A stretch of 19,983 bases of DNA from contig JABVXV010000632.1 in the NCBI GenBank assembly GCA_013365325.1, positions 1 through 19,983 on the forward strand, in the 5' to 3' direction. The translations under genes were made by a program, and so were the position numbers. This stretch comes from Dipetalonema caudispina (taxonomy: Eukaryota; Nematoda; Chromadorea; Rhabditida; Onchocercidae). The notes under the pieces are model-generated. The model was not told the origin of the DNA. It did no database searches and saw only the letters and a list, made by a program, of their open reading frames with translations. Shown piece by piece: positions 1 to 10,100 of this stretch (position 1 is its first letter; the number at the start of each line of letters is the position of its first letter).

Positions 1-148
<148 letters not shown>

Positions 149-2040
149 TAATTAATTTTATTCGACAAAATAAAAGATATATCAAGAGAGTACATTTATA
201 TTTTTTTTTGACACAAAACACAGCTGTTGCATTCATTAATGATTTTTTGTTTCATATTATGTTTCATATTCTATCCTTCATTAATGTATATTATTTGATA
301 TTTTAGAACTGTTTACTGTTACTAACATTCCATTCTCATATTATTCTCGAATGAAGTAATTAACGAATAAAATAGAATTGGATGATATAATTATTATTTA
401 AAACAATGCAAAAGATATATAAACAATGATAAGAGAGTTTCAAGAATAGCTTCAGCTTGAACTCTTCAATTCAAGAATAGCTTCATGGTTAATTTACACA
501 TTTTTAAATTACGAATAATTTTCCACTTTTCTTTATTAACTTTTTCATGTTATAATAACGAATTGAAATAATTTTATCTCATAATTTTGTTTGAAATTTT
601 ATGTGATAGAAAAAAAAAGAAAGTATACTTGTTCCAAACGAAATATTACAATGAATGGAAATTTATTAATTACATAAATTTTTTTTTTTTTTCTATTAAC
701 TACATAATTTTTCGTTTGCTTTTCTTTTTATTTTCACTCGTCTACTATTCTTTGAAAATATTCAAAAAGAAATAAATATTTTCAAGAAGTTTTTTCTTTC
801 CTCCTTTTTTTTTTTTCTTTTTTTTCGTTTCTATCCAACAATAAATTTTTTTTTTCCATTTTAATAAAGAACAAAAATTGTTAGTAATAATGCCAAATAT
901 GAAATTCAAAACAATTCTTCCGTTTACTTTTATTAAATTTTCATTTCCAATTATAAAAAAGAAAAAGAAATGATGAATGAAATGAATTTTCAATTTCAAT
1001 TTATGCACCAATACATTCATTGATCGAGAGTAGGTTGAATGAAGTCATAATATAACATATAACAATTCTCATTTAATTTTACTTCTAGAATATATTCATT
1101 TAAACAATTAATTAGTGTTTTACATGTTTTCAAGTTTAACATTTCAAATTATCTTATTTCTTCTAACTATGAGCAACAAATTATGTTACATTATTTATTT
1201 TCCAATCAAAATTACAAGGTTTATGAAATGTCCAAATTATTTGGTGAATTTGTAAAACACTAAATTAGAAATGTAAATTATAGTTTTTTGAAAATTTTGT
1301 AATTTTATTATGATAGGTCAAGAAGTTAGTTTGGTATTAACTAGAACAATCACTTTTATTAACTATAATTTGTAATTTGTTTCTCATCTCTTACTTCTGC
1401 TAATCTCTATCTTGAGTTTTATAACTATAACAGCTAACATTTATCAAGTATCATGAATAATGAACTTTTGATTCCCGAACCATATGATTACCATTTTTGT
1501 TTCGTAATACAATTGCAAATGTAATAAAATTACAATTTTTCTTAATAATATGATTATAAATTTTTTGAATTATAATTTAATTATCTTTTTGCAATCATAA
1601 CTTAATTTCTTTATGATTTTTCACAATTTTTTTCCCTTTTTTTATGAAATTTTCGTAGTTTTTCTCTCAATTATTACATAATTAATAGATAACTATAACA
1701 TAGTTATAATTAATTTTAATGACTTTTTAATAACACTCATTTTACTTTCAAACACATTTGTCCATAACAATATATTTTCACATAGGGATCGTTTTTTTTT
1801 TTTTTTTTTTTTTTTGTATGAAATTGTATTACGAATTCGCTAATGGAAAGTTATTACATTGATAGGTTTCATTAAGGTATTTTTAAATTTAAAATTAAGA
1901 AAATGAATCTGCAAATCCATTTTTTGTAATAATTCAGCCTAAACATCATTTTTGAGCTAACTTCTTAACTTATTATTGAACGAGTGATAGGTAGCGATAT
2001 AAGCGCTTAAAAAAAAAAAAAAAGAAAAAAAAAATAAAAA
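149..2040. other. Upstream non-coding AT-rich block
   Basis: No coding exon recognised on either strand. Contains a 16-bp direct repeat (439-454 and 470-485), T-rich runs near 800-830, T24 at 1792-1815 and A-runs near 2008-2037. The ORFs at 587-775 and 745-1020 (minus) translate to Phe/Lys-rich sequence and look like simple-sequence artefacts. Confidence 0.6.
439..485. repeat. 16-bp direct repeat enclosing an inverted repeat
   Basis: TTCAAGAATAGCTTCA occurs at 439-454 and again at 470-485. Between and overlapping them CTTGAA (456-461) faces TTCAAG (470-475). Seen directly; function unknown. Confidence 0.8.
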
Positions 2041-2060
2041 ACTTGATAAATGCCATTTAT

Positions 2061-2100
2061 GAAAAGGAAAACAATTAATAATTGTTAACCATTCCTTTTC
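2061..2100. repeat. Compound inverted repeat, possible hairpin
   Basis: Outer arms GAAAAGGAA (2061-2069) and TTCCTTTTC (2092-2100) enclose inner arms AACAATTA (2070-2077) and TAATTGTT (2079-2086). This gives a 17-bp stem with a five-base bulge (2087-2091) and a one-base centre. TGATA (2044-2048) and TATCA (2101-2105) could extend it. Confidence 0.75.
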
Positions 2101-2247
2101 TATCAGATAATATCATTTTTCCTCTTAATGCTTTTTATGCAAAATTGAAAAAAACAAATTAATTTCTCATTTTTTTCTTTCAGTGCTTTATCAATTTTAG
2201 CATATATTTTTTGATTTGATAAATATTAAATTTGCCAAAGAAAAAAA

Positions 2248-2281
2248 TCATTAATTGAATGAAGCTAACATCAATTAATGA
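2248..2281. repeat. Perfect 11-bp inverted repeat, 12-nt loop
   Basis: TCATTAATTGA at 2248-2258 and TCAATTAATGA at 2271-2281 are exact reverse complements. Each arm contains TAATTG/CAATTA, the core bound by many homeodomain proteins, so this could be a paired binding site or just a hairpin in AT-rich DNA. Confidence 0.8.
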
Positions 2282-3328
2282 ATGCATACCTGTGATAGTT
2301 TTTGATTTTTTCTATTTTTAGCTTAATTATTCAATTTAAATCAGTATTAGTTAAATTGAAAAAAACTTTTAGCAATGTTAAAAATGTTATACAATCATTT
2401 CGGTTCACCCTTTATCTTTTTTTAATTATTAAATATGCATTTTCTTTAATCATTTTTCATAAATGAATAATCAATTCGTAATTAATATTATTTTGAAAAA
2501 AAAAAACCACAAATATTGCAAAATTTTGATAAATTAAAATTTTTGTTTGCAAAAAACATTTCTAATTTTATAACTATTTTCCCATAAAAAAGGATAAACA
2601 ATTTCACAATTTTCCATTTACTTTTGCTTATATATACACTTACTTTTAAAAGTGTAATTACAGCAATTATCAAACTTAATTATAATACATTAAATTTGTG
2701 TAGCTATACATCTATAATACAAACAGACAAACAGACAGATATATATATATATATATATTCATTATATGACTTATTAACTAATTAATGGTAAAAATCAAAA
2801 TAGTTGTTGTACCTTTCGGTCGATTCGTTAATTAAACTTTTACCCGATCGAAGAAAGCAAAAAATAGAAATTATAGCTTTTCATGAAATTAAACATTCCT
2901 ACCTCTTTTTCTATCCATTTCATTTTCACTCCTTCTCTCTTCTGTTTTTCTTCATTGCTTATCCAAAAATCTAAGCTATTGGTGCAAAATTCTTTTAGCA
3001 AATCAAATTTTTATAAATCTATTGCTAATTTCTATTGATTTATTCATTTTATTCCTTTTTTTTTTTTTTTTTTTTTTTTAAATTGTTTAGTATATTTCAA
3101 ATTACTACTACTAAGCATAAATAGGATAGAATTTTTTGTGAGGTCATTTTGTATCAATATTTTACTTTATTTTTTTCGTTAATTTTTCAAATCATTTCAT
3201 ATTTTTTGCTAAAAATTTTAATGCATGTGTAATTATGGCGAAGTTATTTGATCCAAAGATGTACCATTAAATTTGAATGATTGAAGTAATGGTGCTACTT
3301 TTCTACGATGGAACCTTTCTCACATTAC

Positions 3329-3401
3329 ATTTTAATGCAAATCGCATCATTAAAATTGGCAATAACAGTGTAAATTGGAAATTGTTCGAGAATAATTCTC
3401 G
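3329..3401. repeat. Two short inverted repeats in a less AT-rich patch
   Basis: ATTTTAATG (3329-3337) pairs exactly with CATTAAAAT (3348-3356). CGAGAATAATTCTCG (3387-3401) is a palindrome with one central base. The spacing in the second does not match a heat-shock element. Confidence 0.7.
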
Positions 3402-5405
3402 TAGCAAACATTTGGAGAGAAATTTGAACTTTTAATTGTCGCATTAAAATTTTATCGGAAATTTCTCGTAATATTTTGAAAAAATTTATAATACAAAAAT
3501 ATTCCCAATGAAACAACATGGTAGAAAATTGAAATTTTAGATAATTTTAGCTATTTCATGCTTGAATTATGTTTGAAAACCCAAATTTTAACAATGCAAT
3601 AAAATTTCTTAATATTTCACCATTGACTTTATTCGAATTTAAAATGCAACAAAATTTCACATCCGCCATATCGTAATTTTGTAATTTCATGTAAATCAGA
3701 TTTTATGCTTTATTTGTTTGTGCAATTTATCACTCATCACCAATTTTCATAATTCGGAAATTTCCATTAATGTTACCTGCGCTCATCAAAAATTCAATCC
3801 AAAACATGTTTTTTTTTTTTATCAATTTACTCAGAAACTGGATAAAGTCTAGAAAATTGAAAAGTTACTGATTAACTAAACGTTAAAAATGATCGTAAAT
3901 CGGATCCTAATCAATATGCAATTGCAACCGAATGATAATTTTATGTGTGTCACGAATATTTCTATTCGATTTCCTTTTTGGTATTCAAAATCGTATGCAA
4001 ATTTATTTTTACTCAAAACTGAAGCAAGCAATAAATTAAATAATTTTTTTTTTCTTTTTTTTTTTTACTTTATTTATTATTGCAGTAATTATTCTAATCA
4101 AATACTGTAAAAAAAAGTTATATACACACTTTATATGCTTAAACTTAGTATGCAAAATATTGTACAAAAAATATTTTCATGCAATTTTCATTTAAGTATT
4201 GCGTAATTCAATTTAAGCTAATAGTATACAATAGTTCATTTTCTTTTTTGATAATATTTATAGTTAAATTCATAACAAGTTTACGAGGATAACTTAATTA
4301 AATTTTAATTATGGTTATATGTATAATTAAATTGATATTCAAGATAAAAACAACACATGAAATATGAGTGTTAAGTCAGATTTAGTCATCTGCATTCATT
4401 AAATCAGTTAATGATTATTTCAATTCTCTGCCAATATTATTGGTTATCATTATTTCAATTTCTCTAAATGTGCAATTAATTAAAATAACATATATGGATG
4501 AAAACTTGTAGATGCGTTCAATTTCTACATTTTATTCATTTACTAAAATATTTTACGTATAATCAATGTGATAAAAATGCATCAATTCTTCAAAACATTG
4601 CATGTTATCGTATTTTTTACAATTCTTTGAATATCATAAGTTAAAAATAAATGTGAAATATTTCATTGAAAAAAAGAAAAAACGAAAAAAAAAAAAAAAC
4701 AGTAAACATTATTACAGTTCATCGCATAAGAAAATGTTTCATTTATATCAGATGACATAATTGGAAAGAAAATTTGAAATCGAAAATTTGAATATAATTT
4801 TTAAAATGTATTGAATCGTTCAAGTCATAAATTATTCGAATAATTTTATTAAATTTTGTAGAATAAGAGAAATTAGAAAAAAAAAATTTCATTGAAATTA
4901 GCAGGAATTATTAAAAAATTTATAAAAGCATTAATTTTAAATTAGTTTGAAATTAATATGAATCATCTTAAGTTATCAAATTTCATAGTGATGAAAAAGG
5001 CCTAAAGAAAAAAAAAAAAAAAAAATCTTATATTTCTTAAAAAAAAAAAGGAATAAAAGAAAGAAAGAGTGAATGGTTAGATTGAATGAGAGGATGAAAA
5101 TATTCACTAATCTAAGAGGTTTGTTAAAGAAAGGCCCGTTGGGACAATCGAAACTATATAGGCCTTATAAGTAAAAGATGTATGCAAATAGGCAAGCCGT
5201 AGTAACTTCACTGTAGTTACTTACTTCTTTTTTTTTTTTTTTTTTTTTTCCTTTTTTTCTTCTTAATGGAAAGAAATTTAAATAATTTATAAATCCTAAG
5301 CTTATGAGCTAATTTCATGGTTAAAGCTTAGGAAAAGGAGGAAAGGACATAAAAGTAGAAAAAATATAGTGAAAAATACTATCCATCTATCTATCTATCC
5401 ATCCA

Positions 5406-5711
5406 TCCATCTATCTATCCATCCATCTATCCATCCATCCATCCATCCATCCATCCATCCATCCATGTATCCATCCATCCATGTATCCATATATCTATCT
5501 GTCTAATCTAGCTAGCTAGCTAACTAACTGAGCTAACTAACTAACCTATATCCGTAGATCCATCTATCCATCCATCTATCCATCCATCCATCCATCCATC
5601 CATCCATCCATCCATCCATGTATCCATCCATCCATGTATCCATCTATCTATCTATCTAATCTAGCTAGCTAGCTAACTAACTGAGCTAACTAACTAACCT
5701 ATATCCGTAGA
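5406..5711. repeat. 153-bp tandem duplication of CATC/CTAG tetranucleotide sequence
   Basis: Two near-identical copies, about 5406-5558 and 5559-5711, each run from CATC/TATC tetranucleotides through CATGTATCCATCC and CTAGCTAGCTAACTAACTGA to a unique CTATATCCGTAGA. The period of 153 is measured from TCCGTAGA at 5551 and 5704. The copies differ slightly (ATATCTATCTGTC against CTATCTATCTATC). Upstream, 5383-5405 is also CTAT/CATC-rich. Confidence 0.92.
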
Positions 5712-5811
5712 CTAGTTGGTAATCTATCGTTTCTTTTTGCTTCTCAGTTAATCAAAAAAGATTGTTTTCTTGTATATTTATATCATGTTTTTGATGAAGA
5801 ATCGTTAATGA

Positions 5812-5885
5812 CACATACATACATACATACATACATGCATACATACATACATACATACATACACTCACATACACACATACATACA
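5812..5885. repeat. (CATA)n microsatellite
   Basis: Tetranucleotide CATA/ACAT copies with a few interruptions (CATGCATA, CACTCACA, ACACAC). On the minus strand it reads as a long Tyr-Val-Cys-Met-type ORF, which is an artefact. Confidence 0.95.
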
Positions 5886-5923
5886 AAGATAGATAAATAT
5901 GTATTATAAATATATGGAAGGAA

Positions 5924-5948
5924 AGAGAGAGAGAGAGAGAGAGAGAGA
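5924..5948. repeat. (GA)n microsatellite
   Basis: Uninterrupted AG dinucleotides of about 25 nt, 40 bp after the CATA array. Read on the other strand it gives the Ser-Leu repeat of a spurious ORF. Confidence 0.95.
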
Positions 5949-6271
5949 CATAGCATATTTTGAAAAGCTTAAGTGATGATCGAGAATCGAGAATTTGTCG
6001 TATTCTATCTTTTCCATTCGTAGTATATACATACATTTTGTCTCCTATTTCATTTTCAATACCATTACATCATATTGCTATAGCTGTTCCTTTCAATCTT
6101 CTCAATATTTTGATATTTTCTAATCTCTATCGAAACATTTTAACCATTTTACATCTTAACTTCTTTCTTTTTTTTTTTTTTTTTTTCTTTCCACTTTCTT
6201 CTTTTTTCTCTTTTTTTTTTTATTTACTTCATTTTAAGATGTTTGTGTGTGTTTATCGGTCTATTTATCAT

Positions 6272-6298
6272 TTGTTGTTGTTGTTGTTGTTGTTGTTG
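6272..6298. repeat. (TTG)n microsatellite
   Basis: Nine consecutive TTG units. In translation this yields poly-Val, poly-Cys or poly-Leu; no splice or coding context supports a protein. Confidence 0.95.
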
Positions 6299-6417
6299 CG
6301 TACTTCTTTATTTTATCACTAATATTTCTATCTGTTTCCTTAATTATCATTATTTTATCACTATTAGTAAAGCAAGTTCCTTTATTTATCATTATCTTAT
6401 ATTTCTCGTTATTATCA

Positions 6418-6483
6418 CTATTACTATTACTAATTACTATCATTATTATTATTTTATCACTGCTATTATCACTATTATTGCTA

Positions 6484-6527
<44 letters not shown>

Positions 6528-6640
6528 TATTATTATTATTATTATTGTTATTGCTAATTATTATTATTGTTATTGCCACTATTATTATCAAGAAAATAGT
6601 ATTATCTTTATCATCATTATTACTATTATAATCAGGATTA
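6418..6640. repeat. (ATT)n-rich region with core array
   Basis: ATT/ATC/ACT trinucleotides throughout, with a nearly pure ATT core at 6486-6546. Overlapping ORFs in this region are poly-Ile/Leu/Tyr artefacts. Confidence 0.95.
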
Positions 6641-6835
6641 TATTTGGAAATTTTCTATAAACAATCTTTCATACATTCGTTTCATATAAATATTTCGATT
6701 AACTTTTTCAACTAATCGAACAGATTTGCCTAAATGTTGGCTCTTTCCCTTTTTCCCTTTCTTTCCCTTTACCACACAAATATAAGTAAAAAACTTTATG
6801 AAATGTAAGTATCATTAAGCTGAAATAAGTATAAT

Positions 6836-6855
6836 TAATAATAATAATAATAACA

Positions 6856-6925
<70 letters not shown>

Positions 6926-6943
6926 TAATGATAATAATAATAA
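6836..6943. repeat. (AAT)n microsatellite, opposite orientation to 6486-6546
   Basis: AAT/ATA repeats with a pure core of about 65 nt at 6857-6921 and decayed edges (CAG, CAATAATG). It ends about 115 bp before the leader acceptor of unc-13. It is the reverse complement of the ATT array about 310 bp upstream. Confidence 0.95.
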
Positions 6944-7059
6944 TTCGTAATTATTGCTATTCATAGTTATTATCATTAATATTATCGACATTATTATCAT
7001 TATTCCGTTGGTATCATCGCTTCTTTCTTCCGCTAATCATTGTTATGGTTTTGTTACAG

Positions 7060-7099
7060 AATGTCATAAAGAAGAAATTGCTTTAACGACTACGTCGGC
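7060..7099 (+). promoter_or_regulatory. Short 5' leader behind an acceptor-like site, with a two-codon uORF
   Basis: TTTTGTTACAG ends at 7059 and looks like a splice acceptor 40 nt before the unc-13 ATG. In a nematode this would be a natural spliced-leader trans-splice site; it could equally be the acceptor of a 5' UTR exon. The leader contains ATG TCA TAA at 7061-7069, a Met-Ser-stop uORF in the same frame as the gene, ending 30 nt before the start codon. The uORF is read directly; the trans-splicing role is inference. Confidence 0.5.
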
Positions 7100-7121
7100 A
7101 TGTCGCTATTGTGCGTCACCA
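7100..7121 (+). CDS. unc-13: unc-13 exon 1 coding part (MSLLCVT)
   Basis: The ATG at 7100 opens seven codons, MSLLCVT, plus one base, followed by a consensus donor GTAAGT at 7122. MSLLCV is the known N-terminus of long Munc13 proteins. An in-frame TAA at 7067-7069 prevents extension upstream, so this is the true start unless another promoter uses a different first exon. The single leftover A joins TC of exon 2 to make Ile8. The exon is very short, and only the match to the family makes it recognisable. Confidence 0.93.
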
Positions 7122-10100
7122 GTAAGTACATATCATTATTGTTACTGTCATTATCATTATTATCTTTATCGAAATACAGTAATCATTTGATAGCATTGAT
7201 TCCTTTACTATATAAGAAACTCAGCAACAAATATTCGTATTTACAAAATTATGAAGTATTATTCCATCTTTTAGGAATGCTGAAAGTAATAGAAAAAAAA
7301 AATTAACCTAAAATATTAGAAATTACTTCATAATGTAATAACGATGTACATTTATGTATTGTAACAATAACACTAAACAATAGCAACGATTTTAGACTAA
7401 CAAATAAGAAATAACAAATAGTATTAATATTAATACTTACTACAATAATTATCGAAATTTTATAATTTTTGATATATATTATAAAAGTTAAACGAAATAT
7501 TTCAGTCAGGAAGGCTCGACTTCAAGGATCGCAAGGTTAGTAAATAATGTTTATTATTATTTCCTAATATTAAAATTGAACTATTGTTGTTGCTGTAAGT
7601 TGAGTTTCCGCTATTATTATTTTGAATATTTATCAAAAATTTAACTTTTATATTTGGAAATTTATTTAACTTTCTTCACAAATTTAGCAAGCCTTAATTT
7701 TGACTAAAAATTATTTTTACTTTTAAATTACAAACAATACAATACATTCATCATTTGTTACAATAACAATACATTTGGTCATCTTCAAATCCCATTATTT
7801 AATCCTTTCTAGAAATAGAAATTACAATATTTTCTCTTTTAAGTGAAAAGGTATCATCGAAATATTAGTTCAAGTTGAACTTTTATTTATTTACTTTTTT
7901 TTTTTTTTTTTCTCTCAGTATCACTATTTTTAATATTGTTTTGCAATGGATATGTTTAAGTTAAATTTTTCCTTCATTGCTAATTTGCGAAATATTCCAG
8001 GGAATTTCCAGAGGATGAGTCAAGACGAATAGAAACATAATGAAGTATAATAGATATGCTGCAATAAGAGTATTAATTCAATTAATAAATTCCAATTAAA
8101 ATTTCCAAAAATGATAATCATCATTCTTAGCTAGTATAATCTATTCAATAAACATTTATTGCTACAATACACACAAACACACGATTATCGTATCCATTCG
8201 ATAGTTAAAAATAGTCTTAGTGAAAATGTTGAAATGGAAATTCAAATTTAAAATTTGACAAGATTTCCATTAATTGAATGAAATTTAACAGAAATTACAT
8301 TAGAAAAAAAAAAACAATAAATGTAAACATAAGAAAAGGTTTAATTTCCAAAAAATTGCAAAGGAAATGTTTGGCTTAAAATTTTATGAATTTGAGTAAA
8401 TACGAGTAGATAAATTAAATTAAATAATTACGAAATATGTCACCTAATCATTATATATATCATATATCATTAATTAATCTGTAAATTTTGTAATTTTACT
8501 TAATTTCAAGATGTTAATATTGTAGGCATAAGATCATAGACGATAATGGTAATGATGTTTTAACGCAATAAATATTCTAAAATTAATATTTGAAAGATTT
8601 ATTCATAATTCTTGATACCATTTTTTCTTTTTTCTTGATTAAAATTGTGATATTTTTTAAATTTTTGAAGAGCGAAATAAATGTTCATCAATTAAGCATC
8701 TATAAAACTTGTTTTCAAAAATAAAAGCTTAGAAAGAAAAAATGAAATATGATGAAAATAGAAGTTGGAAAAAAAATTTTTAATGCAAAATAGACTGGTT
8801 TTAAGATGAAGTAAAGCAATATATTTTTATCAGAAATGTAAAACATAAAATTTTTGAAAATAACAAAATTTTTGTTTTTTTTTTTTTTTTTTCTTTTTTT
8901 AACACGCAAAATATTGGAAATTTTGTATTTTTGCATGTATTAATTAAGAATTATCAATTCATTAATAAATGATAATAAAAGAAACATGAAGAGTATCATT
9001 TTAAAGAGAATTTTAAAAATTTTCGTATGCATTACATACATCAATTAAGCATTATCAATTTATCAATAATGATGAAAAATTAATAGTAATATAGAAATAC
9101 AACGAAGTATCATTTCAACGATAATTTTTTGTTTTTCATAAATTCTTAAATATATTTGAATAAATTTATTGATTGTTATTAATGGAAAATATTTGAGATA
9201 AACCTCCGTATGAACTTATTTAATGTAAAAAAAACAAGTATCACTTATGCATAAAAAAAAACCTTTAAATTTGCTTATTTAAGCATTAAAAACATTTTAA
9301 ATTTCCCTATATTTCCAAGCTTAACGTATAGAATCATTACATCCTATGAAAAAATGTTTTGGAATAATTTGTTATGAATGAGTAAAATTGATTAATGCAT
9401 ATTTGCTATAATAAATAAATGAAAAATAAAAAATTATCGATTAACAGTTTTATTTGTATCATTTCAAATTTCCTTAATCTTTTAATGATTTTGATAATTT
9501 TAACTTGAATTTATCAAAATATTTCCATAAATTTCATAATTTAATAATTTTTTATTTAAATATATACATTTATAATTTCTATCATTCAAATATATTCATT
9601 TCTATATACACGACAAGGAGAAAATAAAACAAAACTAACTTTTGGAAATAAATCAATTTACTCTTTGCTTGAAATTATCTTATCATAGTTTACCATCGAA
9701 TCGATCAATCAAATCATCTAACCATCCATCTATTCAATGCATTAAAATTTAATTTTGCAATCTTTTTCTTTTCCTTTTTTTCTCTTTTAGCTTTTTTCTT
9801 TTTTTTTTTTTTTTTTTTTGTTCCTCAAAGGGGAAGTATTAAGATGTACTTTGAATTACAAAAATTAGGTTACAAAAATTTTTGTCAAAAAAATGATATA
9901 CTTGGAACGAGTATCAAAAAAAAAAAAAAAAAAAAAAAAGAAAAAAATTTTAGCTAAATAAATGATATTCCGATAATAATTATCAAAAAAAAAAAAAAAA
10001 AAATTAGTCAAATAAATGTTAATGCTGATAATATCTGCTAAAAAAATATTAGTCAGGTAAGTGATATGATAATGGTTTTTAAAAAAAAAAAAGAAAAACA

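Larger units (their letters stand above)
2041..5383. other. Upstream non-coding block with hairpins and a GC-richer island
   Basis: No coding exon recognised. It holds the inverted repeats at 2061-2100, 2248-2281, 3329-3356 and 3387-3401, a (TA)n run at 2739-2758, T24 at 3056-3079, and a less AT-rich stretch at about 5100-5222 followed by T22. The ORF at 3325-3519 (minus) is not low complexity, but it has no recognisable domain and I do not call it a gene. Confidence 0.6.

Noticed and set aside
3387..3401. AGAATAATTCT as a heat-shock element
   Set aside because: GAA and TTC are separated by three bases rather than the required two.
3325..3519. 64-codon minus-strand ORF that is not low complexity
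   Set aside because: No recognisable domain and no partner exons; better explained by a less AT-rich non-coding patch with inverted repeats.
5135..5150. GGGACAATCGAAAC, resembling a pol III B box
   Set aside because: No A box or cloverleaf could be drawn around it, so I do not call a tRNA.
5752..7000. Several ORFs of 60-137 codons across the microsatellite cluster
   Set aside because: They translate to Ser-Leu, Val, Cys, Ile, Leu or Tyr homopolymers made by GA, TTG, ATT and AAT repeats; no domain, splice or conserved context.
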